Shown: positions 53,614-62,518, numbered from the stretch's first letter. The stretch is 64,000 nucleotides of DNA from Spirosoma luteum DSM 19990 (GCF_000374065.1 NZ_KB893268.1:225859-289858); one strand, 5' to 3'. Notes: generated by a model not told the origin, from the letters alone. Numbers and translations: made by a program.

Positions 53614-53985
53614 ATGGAATCGAAACGACAGCAGAAAGTTGCCCGGCAATTGCAGAGAGATTTAAGCGAGATTTTTCAGCGCGATGTACCGCATTTGTTC
53701 AACGGAGCTTTCATCACCGTTACCAGTGTACGCGTTTCGCCCGACCTGAGTGTGGCCCGTGTGTACCTGAGCTTTCTGGCGACAAAAAACAAGCAGTTAT
53801 TGTTGGAGAGCATTCAGGAGAAGGGCAAAGTGCTCCGGCAGCACCTTGGTGAGCGAGTCCGGCATCAACTGCGCATTGTACCCGAGGTTAGCTTCTACCT
53901 GGACGATACGGCCGACTACGCTGACAAAATGGATAAACTCTTCTCCGGCCTGGAAATTCCCCCCGAGTCGGAAGAAGAAGAATAA
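53614..53985 (+). CDS. rbfA: Ribosome-binding factor A
   Basis: 123 residues from ATG 53614 (an in-frame ATG at 53575 is probably upstream of the true start). The KH-like fold is seen in RQQKVARQLQRDLSEIFQRD, ITVTSVRVSPDLSVARVYLSF and LRQHLGERVRHQLRIVPEVSFYLDDT. RbfA helps mature the 16S rRNA 5' end in the small subunit. It is followed by another tandem-arm hairpin and a LolC/E-type gene. Confidence 0.95.
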   Translation: MESKRQQKVARQLQRDLSEIFQRDVPHLFNGAFITVTSVRVSPDLSVARVYLSFLATKNKQLLLESIQEKGKVLRQHLGERVRHQLRIVPEVSFYLDDTADYADKMDKLFSGLEIPPESEEEE

Positions 53986-53987
53986 AA

Positions 53988-54091
53988 TAAAGAGTGAAAG
54001 AGCGAATGAGCGAAAATCGCTGATGTAAACTGGCTAACACTGAATAGTCTTTCAATATTACTCTGTCACTCTTTCTCTCATTCGCTCTTTA
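53988..54091. repeat. Intergenic hairpin with 8-bp tandem arms (site 5)
   Basis: The left arm (53988-54017) starts TAAAGAGT GAAAGAGC GAATGAGC. The right arm (about 54058-54091) reads, in reverse complement, TAAAGAGC GAATGAGA GAAAGAGT, an imperfect copy in 8-base steps. It fills the rbfA-permease gap and ends three bases before the next ATG. Confidence 0.75.
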
Positions 54092-54094
54092 CCT

Positions 54095-55303
54095 ATGAAC
54101 CTTCCCGTCTGGATTGCCCGTCGGTATTTTTTCTCCCGCAAAAAGCGCAGTTTCATCAGTTGGCTGTCTATCCTGTCCATGCTTGGTGTGGGCGTGGGCA
54201 CTATGACGCTGGTAGTTGTGCTGTCGGTTTTCAATGGGATGGAAGAGCTGAACCGGCAGATGTTTAAGACGTTTGAAGCCGATATGACCGTTTCGCCCAG
54301 GCAGGGAAAACGGTTTATGGCTCCGCCCGCGTTGCTGAGTCGACTGCAACGAGTAAGTGGTGTACAATTCATTACATCAGTTGCTCAGGACAATGCCCTG
54401 GCTCGCTACGACCGTGCGCAGACGGTCGTTAAACTCAAAGGGGTAGATGATAATTACCTGTTGCGCCAGCAACTGGATTCGGCCATGCTGGAAGGCCGGT
54501 TACTGCTCCAGCGTGATGGCGTTAACTACGCCATCGTAGCCGATGGTGTTCGCAACGACCTGTCTATTTCGCCGGTCGATATTTTAACGCCCCTGGAAGT
54601 GCTCTACCCGGAAAGCGGTAAATCCTTCAGTGTACTCAATCCCGATGCGTTCAATCGTGAATCCCTAACCGTGTCGGGAATATTTTTCATCGAATCGAAG
54701 TACGATAATTTCGTGCTGTCGCCCCTAGCAGTGGCCCGGACTTTGTTCGAATACCAGCCAGATGAGGTAACGAGTCTTGAGATTCAACTCCTGCCCGGTA
54801 CTAATGAAGAGACTGTCAAACGGGCCTTACAGGCGGTGGCGGGAGCCAAACTCGATGTAAAAAGCCGTGATGATCTGAATATCGATTTGTACCGGGCCAT
54901 TTATATAGAAAAATTATTCGTTGCCCTGACGCTCTCGTTTATCATTCTGGTGGCGAGTATCAACATTTTCTTCTCCCTGTCGATGCTGGTTATCGAGAAG
55001 AAGGCCGATATCCAGATTCTGTTCGCACTGGGAGCCACGAAAATGATGGTGCGCCGGATTTTCCTGACTGAGGGGGCTATTATTGCCCTGGTAGGGGCAT
55101 TTACCGGTCTGGTCCTGGGTGTTCTGATTTGCCTGGCGCAGGAGCAGTATGGCTTTATCCGGATGGGAACCGTCAGTTCCATCATTGATGCCTACCCGGT
55201 TCGGCTGGATGCGCGGGATATTATCCTGACGGGTCTCCTGGCCATTGTGGTGACCGTTCTAACGTCGTGGTTCCCCGCCCAGCGGGCTGCTAAAGTGGTG
55301 TAG
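54095..55303 (+). CDS. FtsX-like ABC permease, LolC/LolE type
   Basis: 402 residues. N-terminal RYFFSRKKRSFISWLSILSMLGVGVGTMTLVVVLSVFNGM is typical of LolC/E-like permeases that help extract lipoproteins from the inner membrane. A periplasmic domain of about 230 residues follows (SGIFFIESKYDNFVLSPL). Three further helices contain the FtsX core (FIILVASINIFFSLSMLVIEKKADI and TEGAIIALVGAFTGLVLG). The ATPase partner is not adjacent. Confidence 0.93.
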   Translation: MNLPVWIARRYFFSRKKRSFISWLSILSMLGVGVGTMTLVVVLSVFNGMEELNRQMFKTFEADMTVSPRQGKRFMAPPALLSRLQRVSGVQFITSVAQDNALARYDRAQTVVKLKGVDDNYLLRQQLDSAMLEGRLLLQRDGVNYAIVADGVRNDLSISPVDILTPLEVLYPESGKSFSVLNPDAFNRESLTVSGIFFIESKYDNFVLSPLAVARTLFEYQPDEVTSLEIQLLPGTNEETVKRALQAVAGAKLDVKSRDDLNIDLYRAIYIEKLFVALTLSFIILVASINIFFSLSMLVIEKKADIQILFALGATKMMVRRIFLTEGAIIALVGAFTGLVLGVLICLAQEQYGFIRMGTVSSIIDAYPVRLDARDIILTGLLAIVVTVLTSWFPAQRAAKVV

Positions 55304-55369
55304 AGAATGGATGCCTGATCGCTATCATACTGTCATTTCTGAAGAGAAAAAGCAGTAACCCACTAATCT

Positions 55370-55594
55370 TTAAAAGGACAGAACTTCTATCTGGTGTTTC
55401 TTAGCGCGGGCTTCTTCAACAACCGTTTCTATTTGTTGAGCAATCTTGTTGTCAATCCATTCCTCACCACACTGATTGCAAATGGTAGCCGGCACATTAC
55501 GGATCACAACAAGGTTTTCACCTAGGTCAGCCGTGAATGTGGTAAAACCCGGTTCTTTATAACCATTGCACACTGGGCAACGTAAGGAGTTCAT
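55370..55594 (-). CDS. YgiT-type zinc finger antitoxin-like protein
   Basis: 74 residues. Two Cys pairs (LRCPVCNGY and TICNQCGEEW) form a YgiT/MqsA-like zinc finger, followed by a helical tail (IAQQIETVVEEARAKKHQIEVL), probably dimerising. It overlaps the end of the DUF4258 gene by four bases (ATGA). In such pairs this protein neutralises and represses the toxin; no DNA-binding helix-turn-helix domain of MqsA is attached. Confidence 0.9.
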   Translation of the reverse strand: MNSLRCPVCNGYKEPGFTTFTADLGENLVVIRNVPATICNQCGEEWIDNKIAQQIETVVEEARAKKHQIEVLSF

Positions 55595-55911
55595 ACTCGT
55601 TTGGTTTTATAGTCTGACTCAAAAATATCAGGCGATGGCTCGTACGCTGTAATAATGAAGGCTGTAGTCGTCTCATCGTCGAAAGCTGCTACTACATGCA
55701 GAGGTCGTTCATCTATCCATCCCAACAGTAATATGCTTGGAAAAGGTCTGTCATTACTGTATTCTCGAATCACTTCTCCGGAAAGCAAAACACGAATTAC
55801 ATCCTTCTGTAAAACATGTCGTTCCGCCATCCTGATAAGTACGTGTTTCTGCCAGTTGATTTGGCCAGCAGCAACGGCTATTCGAAAAATCGCCAGTCCG
55901 AAGCGTCTCAC
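55591..55911 (-). CDS. DUF4258 toxin-like protein
   Basis: 106 residues from a GTG at 55911 whose bases overlap the stop of the sugar transporter gene (GTGA). The DUF4258 pattern is clear: HVLIRMAERHVLQKDVIRVLLSGEVIREY, DRPFPSILLLGWIDERPLHVVAAF and AFIITAYEPSPDIFESDYK. Related to RelE-like folds and usually paired with YgiT-type proteins; it may be an mRNA-targeting toxin. The start could also lie at a later codon. Confidence 0.85.
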   Translation of the reverse strand: MRRFGLAIFRIAVAAGQINWQKHVLIRMAERHVLQKDVIRVLLSGEVIREYSNDRPFPSILLLGWIDERPLHVVAAFDDETTTAFIITAYEPSPDIFESDYKTKRV

Positions 55912-57134
55912 CAGCTCGTTTTTTTGTGCCCCGAAATGGCATAGTACAAGATGAACCCGAACAGGGGAAGCAGCAGCGCGTAGGCCGCTTTGGGACTAAC
56001 GGAGTCCGTCAGGTAGCCGTGTAGCAGTGGGAGCAGGGCACCGCCTGAAATACCCATAATCAACAGGGCAGAGGCAAGTTTGGTGAATTTACCGAGCCGG
56101 TTTAAGGCTAGTGGCCAGATGGCAGGCCACGTGGGCGAAATGGCAAAACCCATCAGCGCAATGCACAGTACAGACGCAAACCCATCCGTTACCAGTGCCC
56201 CTACGGTGAGCAATAAGGCCAGTATCATACCGTAGCGCAGGGCATTTTGCTGGCTAATAAAACGGGGAATCATGATGATACCCAGCATATAACCTACCAG
56301 CAGACCAATTAAGGTGTAGGTGGTGAAGTTTTTAGCCTCATCGTTAGTAAAGCCAATGGCGTGGCCGTAGCTAATAATCAAATCGCCGGTGATGACTTCG
56401 GCTCCCACGTAGCAGAACAGGGCCAGTACGCCCAGCACCAGGTTTGGAAATTGCCAGACACTGGTGTGGATGGCCGTAGTATCGGTTGGTACATCATCCT
56501 GCTCCTCCGATACCTCCGGCAGGTTGGAGAAGCGGATCAGCCCCGCCAGCACAATTAAAATGCCGGTCAGAATCAAATAAGGGGTAACGACTTTTTCGAG
56601 CGAAGCCGCGTTTATCACTTCGTTGGCGCCCGATAGTAGCAGACCGCCAAAAATAAACTGACTGCAAATGCCGGCGAGTTTGTTGGCAATACCCAGGAAA
56701 CTAATGCGCTGGGCAGCACTCTCGCGCGGGCCCAGAATGGTGGCGTAGGGGTTGGAGGCCGTTTGCAGCACGGTAAGCCCGATACCGATAATGAAAAGCC
56801 CTACCAGAAACAGTGGATACGATACTGACTTAGCCGCCGGTACGAAAATAAGTGTACCAATAGCCATCGTCACCAAACCTATCGACATCCCATTTTTGAA
56901 CCCCGTTCGTTTCAACACGGCCGATGAGGGGATGGCCATGATGGTGTACGAAATAAAAAACGCGAACGCTACCAGCGTTGATTGGAAGGAGGTCAAACTA
57001 AAGGCCTGCTTGAAAAAAGTAATCAACACACTATTGACCCACGTAACGAAGCCAAAGACAAAGAAAAGCGCACCGATAATGAGCAGTGGGCCAACGTAAT
57101 TCTGGGTTTTGGCAGAAGCAGTAGCTGGAGTCAT
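55908..57134 (-). CDS. FHS-family sugar:proton MFS transporter
   Basis: 408 residues with 12 hydrophobic helices. FFVFGFVTWVNSVLITFFKQAFSL matches the fucose-glucose-galactose-H+ symporter family, as do LQTASNPYATILGP and ISPTWPAIWPLALNRLGKFT. A Gfo/Idh/MocA oxidoreductase lies 94 bases upstream on the same strand, so the pair may import and oxidise a sugar or sugar derivative. Its last codons overlap the DUF4258 gene. Confidence 0.94.
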   Translation of the reverse strand: MTPATASAKTQNYVGPLLIIGALFFVFGFVTWVNSVLITFFKQAFSLTSFQSTLVAFAFFISYTIMAIPSSAVLKRTGFKNGMSIGLVTMAIGTLIFVPAAKSVSYPLFLVGLFIIGIGLTVLQTASNPYATILGPRESAAQRISFLGIANKLAGICSQFIFGGLLLSGANEVINAASLEKVVTPYLILTGILIVLAGLIRFSNLPEVSEEQDDVPTDTTAIHTSVWQFPNLVLGVLALFCYVGAEVITGDLIISYGHAIGFTNDEAKNFTTYTLIGLLVGYMLGIIMIPRFISQQNALRYGMILALLLTVGALVTDGFASVLCIALMGFAISPTWPAIWPLALNRLGKFTKLASALLIMGISGGALLPLLHGYLTDSVSPKAAYALLLPLFGFILYYAISGHKKTSW

Positions 57135-57228
57135 TCGTTTAGGAAATCGTTAAAGGCAGGTAAAAGGAAAAGATTTTAAATTATTTTACAAAGTAGGAAA
57201 AGAACCAGAATAATCGCCCATCGAGCGG

Positions 57229-58590
57229 TTAATAATTATCCGTTAGCCCGAAAATAGGTTTGTTGGTTTTCCACTTGCCCCGCGTGAAATCGGGAATTTC
57301 AATGGGCTTGCTACCCCCGGCGATACTTTCCTCCGATAAAGGGCTGATAGCACTCCAGACGGCAGCATCATACACGTCGATGGGCGGTGCCGTTTTAGCC
57401 TTGATGGATTCGATAAAGGCCCGAAGAACGAAGAAGTCAATGCCACCATGCCCGGCGTTCTCGGCCGTTTGTACGTGGCGTTTCCAAAGGGGGTGGTCAT
57501 ACTTGTCCTGATACGGCGCAAAGGGTTCCCAGTTATGAGGCTTGGGTGATACGCCTTCCAGATAGATCATGTCGTTGTCGTCCATCCAGATACCTTCCGT
57601 ACCCTGCGCCCGGAAGCCAAGCGAGTAGGGGCGGGGCGAGTTGGTATCGTGGATGATCACGATGTTCTCGCCGTTGGCGCACTGAATCATAGTCGTAACC
57701 ACGTCGCCGAGTTTGAAATTGACTTTGGCATTGGGGTGATCGGCTCCTCCCTTATCGACTACGTACTTGTGCAGCCCCCGGCTTTTAGTGGCCATGCTGG
57801 TCAGGTGCGTGAACCGGTTGCCTCGGTTAATATTGAGCCAGTGGGCCACGGGCCCCAGGCCGTGCGTCGGGTACAAATCGCCGTTGCGGTCAACGGAGTG
57901 CTGCGTACGCCAGTGGGCTTCGGAATATCCTTTGGCCCCAAACTCCGCGCCTACGCCCCCAATGGATTTGCCATCGTTAAATTTAATGTTGCGCAGGTCG
58001 TGCTGATAACCACAGTGGGCGTAGGTCATCTCGCCGAACATGCCCTTTCGGATCATATTCAGAACGGCCAGCACATCGCGCCGGTAGCACACGTTTTCCA
58101 GAATCATACAAGGCGAGCCCGTTTTCTCGAACGCATTGACAAGGTCCCAGGATTCCTTCAGCGTCACAGTTGCCGAAACTTCAACCCCGGCATATTTTCC
58201 GGCTTCCATTGTGGCAACAGCCATCGGAACATGCCATTCCCAGGGAGTGGCAATCACCACACCGTCAATATCGTCGCGTTTGAGCATTTCCCGGAAGCCC
58301 TCATCCCCCTTGCCGTATGTAGCGGGTGCTTTACGGCCTGCTTTTTCAATCATGGCCATCGTACGGCTGATGGCTTCGGGAGCGGGGTCGGAAATGGCAG
58401 TTATCTCGACATCATCCCGGTAGAGGGCCTGCTGCACGTGACTGCGTCCCCGCCCCCCTACGCCAATGAAGGCCAGCCTGACTTTAGCATCGGCTGGTTT
58501 TGCGTTGGTGAGAATCGTCGGAAAAATGGACGTTGCCGCACCCGTCAGGGCGGCTGTACGAATAAACTGGCGTCGGGTAGGGGTTTGCAT
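57229..58590 (-). CDS. Tat-exported Gfo/Idh/MocA oxidoreductase
   Basis: 453 residues from ATG 58590; a frame from 58653 adds residues before the Tat signal. The twin-arginine motif TRRQFIRTAALTGAA starts the protein. The Rossmann fold begins KVRLAFIGVGGRGRSHVQQAL and continues with EITAISDPAPEA and DIDGVVIATPWEWHVPMAVATMEAGKYAGVEV. The C-domain (NRGNRFTHLTSMATKSRGLHKY, then GTEGIWMDDNDMIYLEG) resembles GH109-like NAD-dependent glycosidases and related periplasmic members. Substrate unknown. Confidence 0.9.
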   Translation of the reverse strand: MQTPTRRQFIRTAALTGAATSIFPTILTNAKPADAKVRLAFIGVGGRGRSHVQQALYRDDVEITAISDPAPEAISRTMAMIEKAGRKAPATYGKGDEGFREMLKRDDIDGVVIATPWEWHVPMAVATMEAGKYAGVEVSATVTLKESWDLVNAFEKTGSPCMILENVCYRRDVLAVLNMIRKGMFGEMTYAHCGYQHDLRNIKFNDGKSIGGVGAEFGAKGYSEAHWRTQHSVDRNGDLYPTHGLGPVAHWLNINRGNRFTHLTSMATKSRGLHKYVVDKGGADHPNAKVNFKLGDVVTTMIQCANGENIVIIHDTNSPRPYSLGFRAQGTEGIWMDDNDMIYLEGVSPKPHNWEPFAPYQDKYDHPLWKRHVQTAENAGHGGIDFFVLRAFIESIKAKTAPPIDVYDAAVWSAISPLSEESIAGGSKPIEIPDFTRGKWKTNKPIFGLTDNY

Positions 58591-58805
58591 AAGGAATGCG
58601 CGGCACAGTAAGTGTTTTCTGTTCAAAGAACGCAGTTTCAACGTAAAAAACATACGCCTTTCCCGGATGAAGCCATTTATTACCGGCCAACTCCATAGCC
58701 AACCGACAGTACGTAGCTATTAAGCAGGTAAGGTATTTTGGTGATGCCCGGGTTTCCAGGACCGCAAGTGTGAACATAATGGCATGGGCACTGTTCATTT
58801 CTGAT

Positions 58806-60203
58806 ATGAACGACAAAAAAACGGATCACTTCGACGCCCTGATTATTGGTGTGGGACAAGCTGGCAAGCCGCTGGCTTTGGCCCTTTCTGAAAAAGGGTG
58901 GAAAACTGCCCTGGTTGAGCGTAATTATGTGGGGGGAAGCTGTATCAATTATGGCTGTACCCCCACTAAATCACTGATTGCTTCTGCCCAGGTGGCTCAT
59001 CAGGCCCGCCGTTCGGCCGAGTACGGCATTACTACGGGTGCTGTTCAGGTAGATTATCCCGCCGTAAAGCAGCGCAAGGATAAGATCGTTGAACAGTTTC
59101 GGGAAGGTATCCAGAAGAGCGTTGATAAGGCAGAGCATCTAACGCTTATTCGGGGCGAAGCCCGCTTTGGCGGCCCTAATCAGATTAACATAGCACTGAA
59201 CGATGGAGGGAATCAGACCCTCACGGCCGACCATATTTTTATTGATACGGGTACCAGCCCCCGTGTACCTGAGATCAATGGCCTGGATACCGTACCCTGG
59301 CTAACGTCTACCTCGCTGATGGAGCTGGAAGAGATGCCTGAGCACCTGCTCATTCTGGGTGGTGGCTACATTGGGCTGGAATTTGGGCAGATGTTCAGTC
59401 GCTTTGGCAGTAAGGTTACCCTGATAGAACGTGGCGATCAGTTACTGAGTCGGGAGGATAAGGATGTAGCCGGTGAACTAGCGGATATCTTAATGGCAGA
59501 AGGGATTGACATCCGGCTGAATACGGAGGTTTCCCATATAGGCCGGAACGAGTCCGGCCTCGTTGAGTTATCGATCACGTCCGGGAACGATTCTAGGACA
59601 GTGACAGGCTCACATCTGTTGCTGGCTATTGGTACGACACCTAATACCGGGGCACTTCAGCTGGATGCTGCGGGCATAAAAACCGATAAACACGGCTATG
59701 TAGAGGTAAATGAAAAGCTGGAAACAAGCCAGCCCGGTGTTTATGCACTGGGCGATGTGAAAGGCGGGCCTGCCTTTACCCATATCTCATATGACGACTT
59801 TCGAATCATAAAGCAAAATCTGCTGGGCAGTGGGCAGGCGTCTATAACCGGCCGACCCGTACCGTATACCGTTTTTACAGACCCTCAGTTAGGCCGGATT
59901 GGGCTTTCGGAAAAGGAAGCGCAGGAGCAGGGGCTGAACGTTAAAGTAGCAACTATGCCCATGGCGTGGGTAGCCCGCGCTATTGAAACCAGCCAGACCA
60001 ATGGCCTGATGAAGGTGGTGGTAGATGCCCAAACAGGACAGCTACTGGGGGCGGCCATACTGGGTATGGAAGGGGGCGAACTGATGGCTATGCTGCAAAT
60101 TGCCATGATGGGTCAGGTGCCCTACCAGCAACTGCGCGATGCCATATTTTCTCATCCTACACTGGCCGAATCCCTCAATACGCTGTTTGGCCAGCTCGAC
60201 TAA
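58806..60203 (+). CDS. Pyridine nucleotide-disulfide oxidoreductase (mercuric reductase-like)
   Basis: 465 residues from ATG 58806. FAD-binding DALIIGVGQAGKPLALAL, redox-active disulfide VGGSCINYGCTPTKS, NAD-binding LLILGGGYIGLEFGQMF, and LETSQPGVYALGDVKGGPAFTH. The C-terminal dimer interface has FSHPTLAESLNTLF with a His-Pro pair as in lipoamide and mercuric reductases. It lacks an N-terminal HMA domain and a Cys-Cys C-terminus, so mercury specificity is not supported. It could be a general flavin disulfide reductase. Confidence 0.88.
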   Translation: MNDKKTDHFDALIIGVGQAGKPLALALSEKGWKTALVERNYVGGSCINYGCTPTKSLIASAQVAHQARRSAEYGITTGAVQVDYPAVKQRKDKIVEQFREGIQKSVDKAEHLTLIRGEARFGGPNQINIALNDGGNQTLTADHIFIDTGTSPRVPEINGLDTVPWLTSTSLMELEEMPEHLLILGGGYIGLEFGQMFSRFGSKVTLIERGDQLLSREDKDVAGELADILMAEGIDIRLNTEVSHIGRNESGLVELSITSGNDSRTVTGSHLLLAIGTTPNTGALQLDAAGIKTDKHGYVEVNEKLETSQPGVYALGDVKGGPAFTHISYDDFRIIKQNLLGSGQASITGRPVPYTVFTDPQLGRIGLSEKEAQEQGLNVKVATMPMAWVARAIETSQTNGLMKVVVDAQTGQLLGAAILGMEGGELMAMLQIAMMGQVPYQQLRDAIFSHPTLAESLNTLFGQLD

Positions 60204-60274
60204 GATATGTTCCATAGGGTGTTTGGGCCAATCAACAGGGAACGCAAATTGCCTTACGTATCAAAAAGACAGCT

Positions 60275-60409
60275 ATGGAATGGTGGAGTCAGGTGCAGGA
60301 CTGGTTTTGGAGTCTTAGGGAAAAATACCACGTGAATCTGCTGGCTCCCGAGCCTCAACTTGTTGGCCACTCCCTGATTAGTGTTGCCGGGCAGTTAATC
60401 GACTGGTAA
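60275..60409 (+). CDS. Possible 44-residue protein
   Basis: A short open frame (ATG 60275 to TAA 60407-60409) beginning MEWWSQVQDWFWSLREKYHV, Trp-rich and amphipathic. The N-terminal part recalls small Bacteroidota membrane proteins that begin with a W-rich helix, but the usual hydrophobic second half is absent. It may be a truncated relic or a chance frame. Confidence 0.3.
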   Translation: MEWWSQVQDWFWSLREKYHVNLLAPEPQLVGHSLISVAGQLIDW

Positions 60410-60446
60410 GACTTTCAGTTATTACTCATGAGCAACTAACAGAACC

Positions 60447-61334
60447 ATGGCTGACGACATCACAGTTGAAAAAATAATTGACGACCATCAGTCTTCGGGT
60501 CGATTTGTTGAGGTAGACGGAATTCGAACCTTTGTGCTGGATCAGGGAACCGGAGAGCCTGTTTTCTGTATACATGGTGTACCTACCTCCTCCTTTTTAT
60601 ACCGGAAAGTGCTGCGCGAATTAGCCAGCAAAGGCCTTAGAGGAGTTGCCATTGACTTACCCGGGCTTGGACTATCTGATCGACCGGAAGATTTTGACTA
60701 CTCCTTCCCCAATTTTGCCCGGTTCTGCGCCAGAGCTGCCGAAACATTAGGGCTGACCAGGTACCACCTGTTAATCCATGACATTGGGGGCCCAATCGGG
60801 TTCGCGATGGCCGCCGAAAACAAAGAAAAAGTGCTGTCGCTGACTATCCTGAACACCTGGATTGATGTGGTGAATTTCAAAAAACCGTTACCCATGCGGC
60901 CTTTTGAAGTACCATTGGTAGGGGAGGCTCAGTTAGCCCTGACTACCCACCTTACCTGGCCGCTGCTGTTCAATACCATGGGTGTAGAAAGCGATGACCG
61001 GATATCGAAAGAGGAAATCAATGCGTATGTTGATCTGTTGAAACGTGGTGATGATGGAAAAGCATTTCTGAAAATCATGCGAAATTTTGACCACTCGGAA
61101 GCATTCAGGGCGTTATGCTATAGTGCTGTACAACAGGTTCCTTATCCGGTTCAGGCGATATGGGGCGCAAACGATCCGGCCCTCTCCCTGAATGAATATG
61201 GAGAAGAAATTAAGGAGGTAGCGGGATTAGATACTATTTATACCCTGCCAGCACGGCATTTTCTTCAGGAAGAGCAGTGGGAGGGTATAGCAGATCGGGT
61301 AGCTATTATTGCAAACAGCTCATCGGATGCCTGA
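60447..61334 (+). CDS. Alpha/beta hydrolase, haloalkane-dehalogenase-like
   Basis: 295 residues. VFCIHGVPTSSFLYRKVL provides the oxyanion segment; the nucleophile elbow LLIHDIGGPIGFAMA carries Asp as in haloalkane dehalogenases and epoxide hydrolases; the acid is likely Asp in WGANDPALS and the His is in PARHFLQEE. The Trp that normally follows the nucleophile Asp (DWGG) is Ile here, so halide stabilisation may be lost. It probably hydrolyses an ester or epoxide, or acts on an unknown substrate. A terminator follows. Confidence 0.85.
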   Translation: MADDITVEKIIDDHQSSGRFVEVDGIRTFVLDQGTGEPVFCIHGVPTSSFLYRKVLRELASKGLRGVAIDLPGLGLSDRPEDFDYSFPNFARFCARAAETLGLTRYHLLIHDIGGPIGFAMAAENKEKVLSLTILNTWIDVVNFKKPLPMRPFEVPLVGEAQLALTTHLTWPLLFNTMGVESDDRISKEEINAYVDLLKRGDDGKAFLKIMRNFDHSEAFRALCYSAVQQVPYPVQAIWGANDPALSLNEYGEEIKEVAGLDTIYTLPARHFLQEEQWEGIADRVAIIANSSSDA

Positions 61335-61351
61335 GCGATTGGTTGAAAACC

Positions 61352-61380
61352 AAAAGGCTGCCATCAAGGCAGCCTTTTTC
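61352..61380 (+). terminator. Rho-independent terminator after the alpha/beta hydrolase
   Basis: AAAAGGCTGCC and GGCAGCCTTTT form a perfect 11-bp stem around ATCAA, and the T-run continues to 61379. Confidence 0.85.
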
Positions 61381-61411
61381 ATTGAATACGTCAGCAGGGA
61401 TCTGTAGCGGT

Positions 61412-62518
61412 TCAGAAGTTCCACCAGAGGGTCCGGGGGTAGTTTGTGTTCAGCACTACGGGTTCGCCAATCATTGGCGTAGTTACGTCCAGTTCCAGTT
61501 CGGTGGCCCGTTTGGTAAATCGTTCAACCGGTTCCTTCCAGCCGTGGATCGATAGCGAAAATTTAGCCCAGTGAACGGGCAGGATGGTTTTTGCCCGTAA
61601 ATCCTGCGCGGCCGTGGCTACTTCTTCCGGAAACATATGGATGTTTGGCCAGTCATTGCCATACTGGCCACATTCGAGCATGGCCAGGTCAAAAGGACCG
61701 TACTTATCGCCAATTTCCTGAAAGTGTTTGCCATAACCCGAATCGCCACCCAGGTATAGCCGGTAGCCATGCAGGTTGAGCACAAAAGCCGTCCATAGGG
61801 TTTTGCCACGGGCGAAACTACGACCCGAAAAGTGCCGCGCCGGAACGGCTGTCAACTCAATATCGGTCGAGACGGGCTTATTCTCCCACCAGTCGAATTC
61901 CACAATCCGGTCGGCGGGTACGCCCCACCGTTCCAGGTGAGCCCCCACCCCCAGGGCAGTATAAAATTTCTTCACCTTCGGGATAAGTTTGGTAATGGTC
62001 TCGTAATCAAGGTGGTCGTAGTGATCGTGAGATAGTACCAGCATGTCAATAGCGGGCATGTCATCCACGCCATACACATCCGTTCCCGGAAATGATTTGC
62101 CGAAAAAAGAAACGGGCGAGGCATTCCCACTGAAAACCGGGTCCATTAAAATAACGACTCCTTTCGATTTGATCAGGTACGAAGAATGCCCAAACCACAC
62201 CAGCGAAGGAACCGAATCGGGCAGCGCATTGAGGTCTGTTTTAATGGAAGGCAGGGGTCGCTCGGGGATATTGTCAGACGCCTTGTTGAAGAAATCCATC
62301 ATCATACCCATGTACGACGCATTTTCCTTCATGACGGCAGTAGGTTCCAGATTTTGAAATACGCCCTCCCGGTAATTGGGCGAGCGTTTGATTCGCTCCA
62401 GGCGAACTTCAGCAGGGTCACGCCCGAAGGTACTTTGCTGCATGAACAGGAACGTAGTTGCCACCAGGCCGGTAAGGATAAATATAGTTAGAAGCATAAT
62501 CTTTTTTAAGCGGTTCAT
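61412..62518 (-). CDS. Metallo-beta-lactamase fold hydrolase, NAPE-PLD/UlaG-like
   Basis: 368 residues. An N-terminal anchor (IMLLTIFILTGLVATTFLF) places it in the envelope. The metal-binding motif SHDHYDHLD, DSGYG, and later HW and ECG(Q) ligands match the NAPE-phospholipase D / UlaG-like branch. LVWFGHSSYLIKSKGVVILMDPVF opens the fold. Such enzymes hydrolyse phosphodiester or lactone bonds. The exact substrate is unknown. Confidence 0.9.
   Translation of the reverse strand: MNRLKKIMLLTIFILTGLVATTFLFMQQSTFGRDPAEVRLERIKRSPNYREGVFQNLEPTAVMKENASYMGMMMDFFNKASDNIPERPLPSIKTDLNALPDSVPSLVWFGHSSYLIKSKGVVILMDPVFSGNASPVSFFGKSFPGTDVYGVDDMPAIDMLVLSHDHYDHLDYETITKLIPKVKKFYTALGVGAHLERWGVPADRIVEFDWWENKPVSTDIELTAVPARHFSGRSFARGKTLWTAFVLNLHGYRLYLGGDSGYGKHFQEIGDKYGPFDLAMLECGQYGNDWPNIHMFPEEVATAAQDLRAKTILPVHWAKFSLSIHGWKEPVERFTKRATELELDVTTPMIGEPVVLNTNYPRTLWWNF

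Noticed and set aside
57649..58611. Plus-strand frame of 320 codons
   Set aside because: Antisense to the Gfo/Idh/MocA oxidoreductase; no domain features.
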